Below are positions 8,179 to 17,043 of a stretch of 64,000 bases of DNA, one piece after another; within the stretch, counting starts at the first letter, position 1, and each line of letters opens with the position of its first letter. Made by a program: the position numbers and the translations under genes. The DNA comes from Coriobacteriia bacterium (GTDB lineage: Bacteria > Actinomycetota > Coriobacteriia > Anaerosomatales > Anaerosomataceae), in contig JAFGUS010000078.1 in the NCBI GenBank assembly GCA_016938395.1, positions 1 through 64,000 on the forward strand, in the 5' to 3' direction. Under the pieces are notes generated by a model. The model searched no databases and was not told the origin of the DNA. It was given only the letters and a program-made list of their open reading frames with translations.

Positions 8179-9283
8179 GCATCGCCTCCAAGGTCCGCCA
8201 CGCGGGCCGTGCCGTCTCCACCGATAGCGGCAGACCGGGTGCGGCGGCCCGAACTGCGTCTGCAAGGACCGCAACGAGCGGCCACTCGGTCATGTCGTGG
8301 CCTGCCTCAATGATCGCCAGACCCCGGGACATGCCGTCCAGGGCGTCATGATAGCGCACCTCGCCGGCCACCAGGACATCCGCGGTCGTCAGCGCCGTGG
8401 GAATGAGCGAGCCGGCCGATCCGTTCGCTACGGCGATACGTCTCACCGATCGTGAACCCTCGCCCCACACCCGGACACTCACACCGAGCGTCGAGGACAC
8501 GTGCTCGGCGAGCGTGCCGACCGTGGCGCCTTCGTGCCAGGTGCACACCCTTCCCAGCCGAGCCGATCCGCGCGCTCGGACGCCGTCGGTCGCCACGACC
8601 ACGGGCTCCTCGTACGGGTGCGCGGCCCGTGCGGCCTCGACGACGGTCCTCGCTCGGTCACGGGGTGCGACCATCTCGATCCGGACCTCCGCGATGCCGG
8701 TGCCTGGATCGGGCTGCTCCGGTACGGCCTCGGCACGGGCGACGAACCTGCCCGTCCCGGTACTCATGAACGCACACTGCTCGTACGCCCCGAGCCTGCC
8801 TGCCCCCACGGCCGCCATGGCGACGCGCACCCCGTCGGCAGCGTCCTCGGGAGCATAGGTCACCACCAATGAGCACTCCTCGGTCCCCACCTCGAGCGGC
8901 CCGATGCAGCCGAAACCGAGCAGCGTCGGGAGCGCTTCGGCGCCTGCCGGTGCGCGGTCGAGGTTCGTGTGCAGCGACAGAACGCCGACGCCGAGCCGCA
9001 GTGCTGCCTCGAGCGTTCCGGCAGGCCCCGCGCCCGCATGCGGGACGTCGCTTACCTCGAGAAAGGGTGGGTGGTGCGTGAGGAGCAGGTTCGCGCCGGC
9101 ATCGTGTGCCCGGGCCACTGCCTCGGCCGTGGCATCGAGCGTCACCAGGACTCCCGTGAGCACACGGGAGCGCTCGCCGATGACCAGACCGACACGGTCC
9201 CACGCTTCGGCGGTTGCAAATGGGAAGCGCGCATCCAGAGCATCACTGAGAGCACCGATTGTCATCCCGGGCTCAGAGATCAT
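8165..9283 (-). CDS. Nif3-like dinuclear metal centre hexameric protein (DUF34)
   Basis: A 372-residue member of the Nif3/YqfO family, long form with a PII-like insert in the middle (about residues 130-230). Metal ligands are visible in LLTHHPPF near residue 70, LSLHTNLDRA near 105 and the C-terminal AGHDMTEWP region. Members bind two divalent metals; they are often annotated as GTP cyclohydrolase I type 2, but the physiological role is unclear. ATG 9283 is preferred over ATG 9265 because AGGAGG lies 9 nt upstream. It overlaps the stop of the PHP gene by 11 nt and the start of the zinc-ribbon gene by 14 nt. Confidence 0.85.
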   Translation of the reverse strand: MISEPGMTIGALSDALDARFPFATAEAWDRVGLVIGERSRVLTGVLVTLDATAEAVARAHDAGANLLLTHHPPFLEVSDVPHAGAGPAGTLEAALRLGVGVLSLHTNLDRAPAGAEALPTLLGFGCIGPLEVGTEECSLVVTYAPEDAADGVRVAMAAVGAGRLGAYEQCAFMSTGTGRFVARAEAVPEQPDPGTGIAEVRIEMVAPRDRARTVVEAARAAHPYEEPVVVATDGVRARGSARLGRVCTWHEGATVGTLAEHVSSTLGVSVRVWGEGSRSVRRIAVANGSAGSLIPTALTTADVLVAGEVRYHDALDGMSRGLAIIEAGHDMTEWPLVAVLADAVRAAAPGLPLSVETARPAWRTLEAMHDRR

Positions 9284-10094
9284 CGAGACCGACCTCCTCG
9301 GCAACGCGCTGGCGGTAGACCAGAACGGAACGGTAGCCCACCCCACGCAGCGCAGTGAGCGCCTCGTTGTGGCCGGCACCCACGTCCGCAGGGTCGTGCG
9401 CGTCGGAGCCGATCGTGACCGGCACGCCTGCCCGATGCAGTTCGGCGAGCAGTGCGGGGGCGGGATAGAGTTCCGCGCACGGCTTGCGAAGACCCGCAGT
9501 GTTGACTTCAACCGCCACGCCCGTGCGTGCGAGGGTGTTAGCCACGCGACGGTAGAGGTCGTCGAGTGGCGTCGTCGGCACGTACCGGAACTTCTTCACG
9601 AGGTCCGCGTGGGCGATCACATCGGCGACGCCGGTCGCAGCCGCCGCTCCAAGCTCAGCGAAGTAGCGCTCCCACAGGTCCTCGATGTCCCACTCGGCGT
9701 AGCGCGCGACGCGGTCCGGGTCGTCGAATGCCCAATCGTCGATCATATGGATCGAACCCAACACTATGTCGAATGGGTACTCGGCGATGGTGGCGCGCGC
9801 GTACTCCACTGCGGGCGGCACGAGGTCTGCCTCGATTCCGAGCAGGACCTCCACGCCGAGCGTCTCACCCAGGTCCCGCGCTGAGGAGACATCGGCGACG
9901 TATGAGGGGAGTTCCTCGGCCGGCATGGCGTACTTCTCGGCACCGGGAACGAGCGCTGCGAGGGCCGGGGCGAGCGGCAGGTGTTCGGTGAACGCGAGCG
10001 TGCGCACGCCGCGCTCGGCCGCCGCGCGCACGTACTCATCTGGCTCGCCGCACGCATGGCGACACCGCCACGTATGCACGTGCAGGTCGATCAT
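9273..10094 (-). CDS. PHP-domain histidinol-phosphatase family protein
   Basis: A 273-residue PHP phosphoesterase. The metal-binding motifs are IDLHVHTWRCRHACG at the N-terminus, AFTEHLPLAP, LGSIHMIDDW, IAHADLVKKF and IGSDAHDPADVG near the C-terminus. This pattern fits HisJ/HisK-type histidinol-phosphatases, which remove phosphate from L-histidinol phosphate in histidine synthesis, although many PHP proteins have other phosphoester substrates. ATG 10094 overlaps the nifS stop as ATGA. No other histidine gene lies nearby; hisC is 16 kb away in an aromatic context, so the substrate is inferred. Confidence 0.78.
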   Translation of the reverse strand: MIDLHVHTWRCRHACGEPDEYVRAAAERGVRTLAFTEHLPLAPALAALVPGAEKYAMPAEELPSYVADVSSARDLGETLGVEVLLGIEADLVPPAVEYARATIAEYPFDIVLGSIHMIDDWAFDDPDRVARYAEWDIEDLWERYFAELGAAAATGVADVIAHADLVKKFRYVPTTPLDDLYRRVANTLARTGVAVEVNTAGLRKPCAELYPAPALLAELHRAGVPVTIGSDAHDPADVGAGHNEALTALRGVGYRSVLVYRQRVAEEVGLDDL

Positions 10095-11302
10095 CGGCCG
10101 TGCCCCCTCAGTCGCTCTACGATTGCCCGGACCGCTGCAATGAAGCCGTCCACGTCGTTGGCTGTTGTGAACCGCCCCACCGTCACCCGCAGCGACGCCA
10201 CCCCAGAGTCCGCCGCGCCGATCGCCTGAAGCACATGGCTGGGCGCCGACGCCCCTGCGGAACATGCGCTGCCCGACGAGACCGCGTACCCCGCCTCGTC
10301 TAAGGCGAGCACGAGCTCGTGTGCGTCAACGCCTACGATCCCAATGTTGCTGAGATGCGGCAGACGCGGTGCGCCGGCCCCATGGACCGACACTCCGCCG
10401 AGTTCCGTCATCGCATCCTCGATGCGATCACGCAAGGTCACCAGCCGCGGCATCTCTTCCGGACGCTCGGCATCCATGAGCGCGAGCGCCGTCGCAAACC
10501 CCACTGCCCCCGCCACGTCCTCAGTACCGCTGCGCCGACCGCTCTCCTGCCCGCCGCCGACGACCTGCGGCACGAAGGGAGTGCCCCTCCGGAGATACAG
10601 AGCGCCGATCCCCTTGGGCGCATAGATCTTGTGTGCCGCGAACGACGCTGCATCCACGCCGAGGTCCTGTACGTCGAAATCGATCTTACCGAGCGACTGG
10701 GCAGCGTCCGTGTGCATGAGCGCTCCGGCTCGGTGCGCGACCTCTGTGATGGCCGCGACGTCCTGCACCGTCCCGATCTCGTTGTTCGCATGCATGACCG
10801 ACACCAGGGCCGTAGCGTCCGTCACGACCGTCGCCACCGCCCCGGGCTGAATCACGCCGTCCGGTGTCGGCGGCACGCGATCCACCGCGAACCCGTCGGC
10901 TTCGAGTACCCTCGCGGCCTCAAACACCGCGTGGTGCTCGAAAGCCGATATCACGATGTGCCGTCCCCGACCTACAGCAACCGCTGCCCGGGCGATGCCG
11001 ATGACGGCGGCGTTGTCAGACTCGGTTCCGGAACCGCAGAAGACGACCTCGTCCGCATGGGCTGCGCCGATCCGTTGCGACATCTCGGCCCGCGCCGTCT
11101 CGAGCGTCCGGCGCGCCTCGACGCCCTCCGCGTACAGCGAGCTGGGGTTACCCGGTGCTGCGCGGAGCGAACGTGCAAGCGCCTCGATCACCCGCGGGTC
11201 GGTGGGTGTGGTGGCAGCGTAGTCGAGGTACACGCGGCCCCCGAAAGGCCCGGATGCCCCCGCGCGCTCGTGGTCGCCAGACGATGCGAAGCGGTTGGAC
11301 AT
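10091..11302 (-). CDS. nifS: Cysteine desulfurase (NifS/IscS family)
   Basis: A 403-residue PLP enzyme. It shows YLDYAATTPTDP near the N-terminus, the PLP-contacting HANNEIGTVQ, the Schiff-base lysine K225 in AAHKIYAPKG, and the sulfur-accepting Cys347 in SGSACSAG. It converts cysteine to alanine and supplies persulfide sulfur for Fe-S clusters or tRNA thiolation. ATG 11302 is backed by a strong GAGGAGG site; upstream codons in the same frame have no homology. It is the first gene of the unit running through PHP, nif3, zinc ribbon, rnhA and queD. No iscU or mnmA neighbour is present, so the acceptor is open. Confidence 0.9.
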   Translation of the reverse strand: MSNRFASSGDHERAGASGPFGGRVYLDYAATTPTDPRVIEALARSLRAAPGNPSSLYAEGVEARRTLETARAEMSQRIGAAHADEVVFCGSGTESDNAAVIGIARAAVAVGRGRHIVISAFEHHAVFEAARVLEADGFAVDRVPPTPDGVIQPGAVATVVTDATALVSVMHANNEIGTVQDVAAITEVAHRAGALMHTDAAQSLGKIDFDVQDLGVDAASFAAHKIYAPKGIGALYLRRGTPFVPQVVGGGQESGRRSGTEDVAGAVGFATALALMDAERPEEMPRLVTLRDRIEDAMTELGGVSVHGAGAPRLPHLSNIGIVGVDAHELVLALDEAGYAVSSGSACSAGASAPSHVLQAIGAADSGVASLRVTVGRFTTANDVDGFIAAVRAIVERLRGHGR

Positions 11303-11446
11303 CAAACCTCCTCTCGGCACGCGCGTGCCACGCCCAGGGTACCCCGACTGCACTACCGTCGTGAAGCATACGGATGCCTCACGGCCCTGGTGTCCGGCCG
11401 CCTGCCACCAGGAAGCGACCGTTCGTCAAATCGAACAAAGGGTCGC

Positions 11447-11475
11447 TTGTCCGTGCCCGGAGCGTTTGGTATGGT
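11447..11475 (+). promoter_or_regulatory. Candidate plus-strand promoter in the nifS-ribH gap
   Basis: TTGTCC (11447-11452), 17 nt, then TATGGT (11470-11475). Just upstream is a nested inverted repeat, AAGCGACC/GGTCGCTT (about 11413-11448) enclosing GTTCG/CGAAC. Neighbouring genes run the other way, so only a non-coding transcript would result. Weak evidence on its own. Confidence 0.3.
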
Positions 11476-11611
11476 GGCCTTCCCCCTCGGAGCCCCAGAA
11501 GCTCCGGAGGCCGCAGACAGGACGTCCACGGTTGACAGCCACAGGGTGGCGAGAACCCTCTGGATTGCCCAGCGGAACGCCCGGTCGCTGGAGACGGCAG
11601 ACCGGGCGTTC
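11476..11611 (+). ncRNA. Candidate structured RNA with three successive hairpins
   Basis: The 359-bp gap between nifS and ribH holds no credible gene but has strong inverted repeats. GGCCT (11476) pairs with AGGCC (11508-11512) around a CGGAGC/GCTCCG stem (11488-11506); CCA-C-AGGGT pairs with ACCCT-C-TGG (11539-11563) with a symmetric C-C mismatch; and a perfect 12-bp hairpin closes the series (11575-11611). Compensating symmetry suggests RNA rather than chance GC richness. It could belong to the plus strand behind the candidate promoter, or be leader and terminator on the minus strand. I recognise no known family. Confidence 0.3.
11575..11611 (-). terminator. Hairpin downstream of ribH
   Basis: GAACGCCCGGTC and GACCGGGCGTTC form a perfect 12-bp stem with a 13-nt loop, 51 nt after the ribH stop. 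The T-run is poor on both strands, so it would be a GC-type terminator or an RNA 3' end. It plausibly ends the riboflavin operon. Confidence 0.5.
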
Positions 11612-11661
11612 TCCTGCGAGACGCTCCCCGCGCGGGGATGCGCGCAGGACCGGGACCGCCC

Positions 11662-12129
11662 CTAACCCTTCAGGCTCTGCAGCAGCTTCGCGCTCTCGAT
11701 ACCGGCGAGCGCCGCATCCCAGCCCTTGTTGCCGTGCTTGGTACCGGCACGCTCGACTGCCTGCTCGATCGTGTCGGCCGTGATGACGCCGAACATCACC
11801 GGTACGCCCGCGTCGAGCGACACCTTCGCGACGCCCTTGGAGACTTCGGCGGCCACGTAGTCGAAGTGCGGCGTGCCGCCACGGATCACGACACCGAGCG
11901 CGAGCACCACGTCGTACCGCCCGGACGCGACCATCGTCTGCGTCACGAGCGGGATCTCAAACGCGCCGGGAACCCAGGCGACGTCGATGTCGCCCTCGGC
12001 CACGCCGTGCCGGGTGAGCGCGTCGGTGGCGCCGCCGAGCAGGCGCGATGACAGCAGTTCGTTGAACCGGCTCACGCAGATGCCGACCTTCAGGCCGGTC
12101 CCGATCAGGTCACCTTCGTACGTAGTCAC
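11662..12129 (-). CDS. ribH: 6,7-dimethyl-8-ribityllumazine synthase
   Basis: A 155-residue subunit, usual length for the icosahedral enzyme. It reads [23 protein letters not shown] at the start (family hallmark SRFNE), WVPGAFEIP in the middle and [14 protein letters not shown], followed by [17 protein letters not shown]. It condenses 3,4-dihydroxybutanone phosphate with the pyrimidine intermediate. I prefer GTG 12129, which has GAGAGGAG 5 nt upstream and gives the family N-terminus; ATG 12147, overlapping the ribBA stop as ATGA, is the alternative and would add six residues. Last gene of the FMN-riboswitch operon. Confidence 0.92.
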   Translation of the reverse strand: MTTYEGDLIGTGLKVGICVSRFNELLSSRLLGGATDALTRHGVAEGDIDVAWVPGAFEIPLVTQTMVASGRYDVVLALGVVIRGGTPHFDYVAAEVSKGVAKVSLDAGVPVMFGVITADTIEQAVERAGTKHGNKGWDAALAGIESAKLLQSLKG

Positions 12130-12143
12130 GGACGCTCCTCTCG

Positions 12144-13373
12144 TCATCGCTCATCCGGCAGGTCGAGCCGGTGAGCCAGCTTCTCCTTCTTGGTGCGCAG
12201 GTACGTGAGATTCTCGGGCGTGCATGCCAGCTGTAGCGGCACGACCTCGCTCACGGTGAGACCGTATCCTTCGAGCCCCACGAGCTTCCGCGGGTTGTTG
12301 GTGAGCAGACGCACCGACGTGAGGCCGAGATCCGCGAGGATCTGCGCGCCGATGCCGTAGTCGCGCAGGTCGGCCGGGAAGCCGAGAGCCTCGTTGGCCT
12401 CGACCGTGTCGGCACCGTGCTCCTGCAGCAGGTACGCGCGGAGCTTGTTGGCCAGCCCGATGCCACGCCCTTCGTGACCGACGAGGTACAGCACGACGCC
12501 CCGACCCTCGGCCTGTACGCGTCTGAGCGCCTCTTCGAGCTGGTCGCCACAGTCGCAGCGCCGTGAGTGGAACACGTCGCCCGTCAGGCACTCCGAGTGC
12601 ACGCGCACGAGGACATCGTGTGCGCCGGCAACATCGCCCACCACGAGCGCAAGATGGGTGGAGTCATCCACGAGGGAGCGGTAGCCGATTCCCGTGAAGG
12701 TGCCGAACGCCGTGGGCAGCGTGACCTCGGCCACGCGCTCCACGAGCTTCTCCGTGCGGCGACGGTACCGGATAAGGTCCTCTACTGTCACCATCTTGAG
12801 ACCGTGCTCGGCTGCGACGGCCTCAAGCTCAGTACGCCGTGCCATCGTGCCGTCAGGGTTCATGATCTCGCAGATCACGCCGGCCGGAAAGAGCCCTGAG
12901 AGGCGCGCAAGATCCACTGCGGCCTCGGTGTGGCCAGCGCGTTCCAGCACACCACCCTCACGTGCACGGAGCGGGAACACGTGTCCCGGCCGGGAGAGGT
13001 CCTCGGGCTTCGTGGCAGGATCGATCGCCGCTTTCACGGTGGCCGCGCGATCGGCAGCACTGATGCCGGTGGTGATGGCGCCTTTCGCGCCGATCGAGAC
13101 ATGAAACGCTGTCCCCTGAGCCGACGTGTTGTCGGAGGTCATCGGCGGGATGCGCAGCTCGTCGAGCCGCTCCCCGGTCATCGGCATGCAGATGAGACCC
13201 CGCCCGTGGGTCGCCATGAAGTTCACCGCATCGGGAGTGACCATCTCGGCCGCCATCACGAAGTCGCCCTCGTTCTCCCGCCCCTCGTCATCGACGACGA
13301 TGACCATCCGACCTGCAGCCAACTCGGCGATGGCCTCGTCGATACTTGCAAACAGGCTGTCCATAGTGCTCAT
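12144..13373 (-). CDS. ribBA: Bifunctional 3,4-dihydroxy-2-butanone-4-phosphate synthase / GTP cyclohydrolase II
   Basis: A 409-residue fusion. Residues 1-200 are RibB with [12 protein letters not shown] and the [11 protein letters not shown] segment; residues 210-400 are RibA with [21 protein letters not shown], whose three cysteines bind zinc, and GHEGRGIGL. The two halves make both riboflavin precursors, from ribulose 5-phosphate and from GTP. ATG 13373 overlaps the ribE stop as ATGA. The frame is open far upstream, antisense-like and unrelated, so the longer start is rejected. Having rpe just upstream of the operon fits the pentose phosphate demand. Confidence 0.95.
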   Translation of the reverse strand: MSTMDSLFASIDEAIAELAAGRMVIVVDDEGRENEGDFVMAAEMVTPDAVNFMATHGRGLICMPMTGERLDELRIPPMTSDNTSAQGTAFHVSIGAKGAITTGISAADRAATVKAAIDPATKPEDLSRPGHVFPLRAREGGVLERAGHTEAAVDLARLSGLFPAGVICEIMNPDGTMARRTELEAVAAEHGLKMVTVEDLIRYRRRTEKLVERVAEVTLPTAFGTFTGIGYRSLVDDSTHLALVVGDVAGAHDVLVRVHSECLTGDVFHSRRCDCGDQLEEALRRVQAEGRGVVLYLVGHEGRGIGLANKLRAYLLQEHGADTVEANEALGFPADLRDYGIGAQILADLGLTSVRLLTNNPRKLVGLEGYGLTVSEVVPLQLACTPENLTYLRTKKEKLAHRLDLPDER

Positions 13374-14041
13374 CGCCCGCCTTCGGTGAAGTCGCGCAAC
13401 ATATCGCCGAGGCCGCGCCGCGACGGTCCGGCACCCGCATCCTCGTGACCGAGATACGTGCCCACGAACCGTTTCACGTACTTGGCGAGCATGTCGGCCT
13501 CGAGATTCACCCCGGCGCCGATCGGCTTGTCCTTGAGGGTGGTCGTCGACTCCGTCTGAGGGATGACCGCGGCAGTGAACCCGCCGGGGCCCAGCTTGGC
13601 GACGGTGAGCGAGATGCCGTCGACCGCGATGGAGCCCTTCTCGACCACGAACTCCATCACCTGCGGAGGAGCCTGGAACTGGTACACGGTGAACTTCCCC
13701 GCCGGCTGACGCATCTCGAGGCGCCCGACAGCGTCGATATGCCCGGACACGAGGTGACCGCCAAGGCGGTCCGAGAGGCGCACCGCCCGCTCGAGATTCA
13801 CCTTGGCCCCGGGCTGCAGCTGACCGAGAGTCGTGCGCTCGACGGTCTCCCCGCTCACATCGGTAAGGAAGGCGCCCCGGATGAACTTCGTGACCGTGAG
13901 GCACGCACCATCAACGGCGATCGAGTCGCCGATGGCCATGTCCCTGCCGAACTCGGGCGAGTAGACCTCCAGACGCATGCCGCCACTCACCCGGTCGGCC
14001 CGGGTGATCACACCTTCGCATTCGATGAGACCTGTGAACAT
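13370..14041 (-). CDS. ribE: Riboflavin synthase alpha subunit
   Basis: A 223-residue protein built of two lumazine-binding beta barrels. The N-terminal [10 protein letters not shown] is diagnostic, and the paired motifs [14 protein letters not shown] and [14 protein letters not shown] mark the two repeats. It dismutates two molecules of dimethylribityllumazine to riboflavin and the pyrimidine substrate of RibH. The start ATG 14041 overlaps the ribD stop by one base (TGATG). A C-terminal tail of about 25 residues after the second barrel is charged and not obviously conserved. Confidence 0.94.
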   Translation of the reverse strand: MFTGLIECEGVITRADRVSGGMRLEVYSPEFGRDMAIGDSIAVDGACLTVTKFIRGAFLTDVSGETVERTTLGQLQPGAKVNLERAVRLSDRLGGHLVSGHIDAVGRLEMRQPAGKFTVYQFQAPPQVMEFVVEKGSIAVDGISLTVAKLGPGGFTAAVIPQTESTTTLKDKPIGAGVNLEADMLAKYVKRFVGTYLGHEDAGAGPSRRGLGDMLRDFTEGGR

Positions 14042-15201
14042 CAGGTGCCACTCCCCTCGCCAGGTCCGCCGGGCCGGGTGACCCGCGGACGCCATACCGT
14101 CACAACATCCTCACCAACAAGTCCGGTCTCCACCGGCGCGAACACCGGCGCGAGCCGATCGCCATCTTGATCGGCGCTACCGTCGTACAGACCCGGAGCG
14201 TCGCGCCCGGCGAGTCCGCCGGCGGTGAGGGTGATCAGCTCGTCGATGAGAGCCGCATCTTTGAGCGCGGTGAACAGACCCGGCCCCGCTTCCACGAACA
14301 CGTCATCGATACCATCCGCCGCAAGCGCCTCGAGCGCCCCGCTGAGTCCTGCCTCGGGCGAGTATGAGAGCACGGTCGCGCTGGTGGCTCCAAGCTCCCT
14401 CAGGGCCCTCTCAGAGGCTCCACGGGGTACCAGCACCGTTACGAGAGGTCCACCGTCGGAGAACATGCGGGCCGAGGGGCTCGCCACCGACTCGCGGCAC
14501 AACACCACACGCCGCGGGCCAGCCGTCACGTCGCGCATGTGCGATGACTCTCCACGCACCGTGAGGAGCGGGTCGTCGATAACAAGGGTGCGGGCGCCGA
14601 CGAGGATCGCCGTGGACTGCGCGCGAAGCCGCATCACGAGATCGCGCGCGCCTGCGCCGGTGATGGTGGCGCGACGTCCGCCCTCGAGCGCGAGACGTCC
14701 GTCGAGTGACAGCGCGACCTTCACCCTCACGAACGGGCGGCCTGTCGAGAGCCGCGTCAGCCACGCCTCGTTCTGCGCGAGAAACGGCGTGTCATCGGAT
14801 GCGAACCGCACCGCCACGCCCCGCGCTGCGAGCGCCTCGGCGCCGCCTCCGGAGACCTTGGTGTTCGGGTCCCGCATTCCGATGGTCACGGATGCGACTC
14901 CGGCTTCGAGCAGCCTCTCGACACACGGCGGCGTCCGACCGTAGTGGTTGCAGGGCTCGAGCGTGACGTACGCGTCGGCGCCACGCGCGGACTCGCCCGC
15001 TGCGTCGAGCGCAACTACCTCGGCGTGAGCCAGGCCCGCCCGCGCGTGATACCCCTCGCCCACGACGACACCGTCGCGCGCGACGACACAGCCGACGAGC
15101 GGGTTGGGGCTCACCGTGCCACGGCCGCGTTCCGCGATCAGGAACGCACGGCGCAGCAACGGGTCATCGATACCGACCGCAGGGTCGGAGAACAGACGCA
15201 T
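14041..15201 (-). CDS. ribD: Diaminohydroxyphosphoribosylaminopyrimidine deaminase / reductase
   Basis: A 386-residue bifunctional enzyme. The zinc deaminase domain (1-150) shows HAEVVALDAAG and LEPCNHYGRTPPCVERL; the C-terminal reductase domain (150-370) shows VKVALSLDGRLAL, VGARTLVIDDPLLTVR and VFVEAGPGLFTALKD. It performs the second and third steps of riboflavin synthesis. ATG 15201 is chosen because an extended AAGGAAGGG ribosome site lies just upstream and every earlier in-frame start falls inside the FMN aptamer. First gene of ribD-E-BA-H. Confidence 0.95.
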   Translation of the reverse strand: MRLFSDPAVGIDDPLLRRAFLIAERGRGTVSPNPLVGCVVARDGVVVGEGYHARAGLAHAEVVALDAAGESARGADAYVTLEPCNHYGRTPPCVERLLEAGVASVTIGMRDPNTKVSGGGAEALAARGVAVRFASDDTPFLAQNEAWLTRLSTGRPFVRVKVALSLDGRLALEGGRRATITGAGARDLVMRLRAQSTAILVGARTLVIDDPLLTVRGESSHMRDVTAGPRRVVLCRESVASPSARMFSDGGPLVTVLVPRGASERALRELGATSATVLSYSPEAGLSGALEALAADGIDDVFVEAGPGLFTALKDAALIDELITLTAGGLAGRDAPGLYDGSADQDGDRLAPVFAPVETGLVGEDVVTVWRPRVTRPGGPGEGSGT

Positions 15202-15212
15202 CCGTGCCCTTC

Positions 15213-15323
15213 CTTCTCCCATCCAGACTGTCACTGTCGGCTCCGGGATCTCACCGGATCGGCCCCTTGCGGGGTTCGCGGGCTCTCACCGCCGGTGGGG
15301 AATCGCACCCCGCCCTGAAGAAA
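15213..15323 (-). promoter_or_regulatory. FMN riboswitch (RFN element)
   Basis: Read on the minus strand, the aptamer begins CTTCAGGGCGGGGTGCGA, continues with TTCCCCACCGGCGG and GAGAGCCCGCGA, then CGGTGAGATCCCGGAGCCGA and ends CAGTCTGGATGGGAGAAG, all canonical RFN blocks. It lies between rpe and ribD. No terminator hairpin separates it from ribD, whose ribosome site overlaps the aptamer 3' end, so FMN most likely blocks translation initiation. Confidence 0.97.
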
Positions 15324-15337
15324 GTCGTGCGTGTAGT

Positions 15338-16012
15338 CTACACCATGCGCCCAGTCGCACTTCGGCGGATCTCGCGGAGCGCTTCGGCGGGGTCCGGTGT
15401 ACAGAAGATGGCGCTGCCGGCGACGAGCGTGTCAGCACCGGCCGCCACGACCCGCGGCGCGGTCGTCGCATCGATTCCGCCGTCCACCTCTACGCGCGGA
15501 CACACGCCCGCGCGATCGCACATGGCCCTGATCTCGGCGATCTTGCCAACCGACGACTCGATGAACGACTGCCCGCCGAAGCCGGGATTGACGCTCATCA
15601 CGAGCACGAGGTCCACGTACGGCAGGATTTCCGCGATCGCCGAGGCCGGCGTGCCCGGATTGAGTGTGATCCCGGGGCTCGCCCCGCCGTCACGGATCGC
15701 CTGGATCGTGCGGTGAACGTGCACCGACGCCTCGATGTGGATCGTCACGATGTTCGCACCGGCGTCTACGTACCAGGCGGCCGTCCGGTCGGGGTCCGAC
15801 ACCATGAGATGGCAGTCGAGCGGCCGGGAGGCCACACGCTTCACGGCCTTCACCACGGGCGGGCCGATCGTGAGATTGGGAACGAAGTGACCGTCCATCA
15901 CGTCGAGGTGGATGAAATCGGCCCCCGCCGCCTCGATCGTCTCGACCGCCTCGGCAAGCCGCGTGAAGTCGGCCGAGAGTAGCGACGGTGAGATGAAGAG
16001 CTCGTTTGCCAT
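15338..16012 (-). CDS. rpe: Ribulose-phosphate 3-epimerase
   Basis: A 224-residue TIM barrel of usual length. Motifs: ISPSLLSADF at the start, IHLDVMDGHFVPNLTIGP with metal-binding His and Asp, DCHLMVSDPD, MSVNPGFGGQSF and VDGGIDATTAP. It interconverts ribulose 5-phosphate and xylulose 5-phosphate. It follows gpsA by 5 nt and lies immediately before the FMN riboswitch, so transcripts reading through from the upstream run would feed the riboflavin genes, which use ribulose 5-phosphate as precursor. Confidence 0.94.
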   Translation of the reverse strand: MANELFISPSLLSADFTRLAEAVETIEAAGADFIHLDVMDGHFVPNLTIGPPVVKAVKRVASRPLDCHLMVSDPDRTAAWYVDAGANIVTIHIEASVHVHRTIQAIRDGGASPGITLNPGTPASAIAEILPYVDLVLVMSVNPGFGGQSFIESSVGKIAEIRAMCDRAGVCPRVEVDGGIDATTAPRVVAAGADTLVAGSAIFCTPDPAEALREIRRSATGRMV

Positions 16013-16017
16013 CAGCC

Positions 16018-17040
16018 CTACCCTTCGTCCTCAACAAGACCCAGGCCGTGCATCTCATCGGCGGCCGAACGGCCCATCAACACTGCACCGGCCTCAGATG
16101 CCAGGTGCCCATCGAACAGGATCGAGCGAACCTGATGTGTGATCGGAAGCTCGATACCGAGCTTCGCTCCGAGTTCGTCGATGGCCTTGGCGCTCTTCGC
16201 GCCTTCCGCAACCATCTGTGTCTCGGCCGAGTAGCTCTCCACCGTACCGCCACGTGCCACCCATTCGCCGAGCGCGCGGTTGCGGCTGTGGCGCGAGGTG
16301 CACGTCACGATGAGATCGCCCATGCCGGCCAACCCCATGTACGTGAGCGGCTTGGCGCCGAGATGGGCGCCGAGACGCGTCATCTCGGCGAGCCCGCGAG
16401 TCATCAGTGTGGCCTTGGTGTTGTCTCCGTAGCCGAGCCCGTCGCTCATCCCTGCAGCGACCGCGATCACGTTCTTCGACGCGCCACCGAGCTCCACCCC
16501 GATCACGTCGGGGTTGGTGTACACGCGGAAGACCGGCGACATGAACAGGTCCTGGAACATGCGCGCGACAGCCTCGTCGTAGCCGGCGATGGCGGTGGCC
16601 GACGGCACGCCTTTGGAAACCTCCTCGGCATGGTTGGGACCAGACAGCGCGGCAAGGCGCTCTCGATTTCCGAGAACGTCCTCGAGTACCTGCGTCATCC
16701 GGAAGAGCGAGTCCGCCTCGATGCCCTTCGACAGGTTCACGATGGGCACGTGAGCAGACAGCGAGCCGCGCATGGCCTCCGCGACGCCGCGGACCCCGTG
16801 GCTGGGCGTGACGACCACGACCGCCTCGGCCCCCGCGACGGCCTCTTCGATATCGGGCGTCGCGTACGTGCTCTCGGGAAGTGCGACATCCCGCAGGTAG
16901 ACGGGATTGCGATGCTCGGCGTTGATGCCCTCGGCGATTTCAGGTTCACGCGACCACAGAGTGACCGGGACACCCTTGCCGCCGAGCAGCCAGCACACGG
17001 CAGTCCCCCATGACCCTGCACCGATGACCGCTACGCGCAT
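16018..17040 (-). CDS. gpsA: NAD(P)-dependent glycerol-3-phosphate dehydrogenase
   Basis: A 340-residue cytosolic dehydrogenase. The Rossmann motif GAGSWGTAVCWLL is at the N-terminus; substrate motifs include NLSKGIEADS, SGPNHAEEVSKG, GASKNVIAVAAGMSDGLGYGDN and GLAGMGDLIVTC. It makes sn-glycerol 3-phosphate for phospholipids, used by PlsY next door and PlsC further upstream in the same run. I start at ATG 17040; the preceding GTG 17043 directly follows the plsY stop and is equally close to the GGGGGCGAG site, so one extra residue is possible. Confidence 0.94.
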   Translation of the reverse strand: MRVAVIGAGSWGTAVCWLLGGKGVPVTLWSREPEIAEGINAEHRNPVYLRDVALPESTYATPDIEEAVAGAEAVVVVTPSHGVRGVAEAMRGSLSAHVPIVNLSKGIEADSLFRMTQVLEDVLGNRERLAALSGPNHAEEVSKGVPSATAIAGYDEAVARMFQDLFMSPVFRVYTNPDVIGVELGGASKNVIAVAAGMSDGLGYGDNTKATLMTRGLAEMTRLGAHLGAKPLTYMGLAGMGDLIVTCTSRHSRNRALGEWVARGGTVESYSAETQMVAEGAKSAKAIDELGAKLGIELPITHQVRSILFDGHLASEAGAVLMGRSAADEMHGLGLVEDEG

Positions 17041-17043
17041 CAC

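Noticed and set aside
11413..11448. Second LexA box (GTTCG and CGAAC near nifS)
   Set aside because: The half-sites are in the reverse order (GTTCG-N6-CGAAC) and form the inner arm of a hairpin, not the SOS consensus.
13374..13904. N-terminal extension of ribBA by 177 residues
   Set aside because: The extra segment is ribE read in another frame; ATG 13373 overlaps the ribE stop and gives the family N-terminus.
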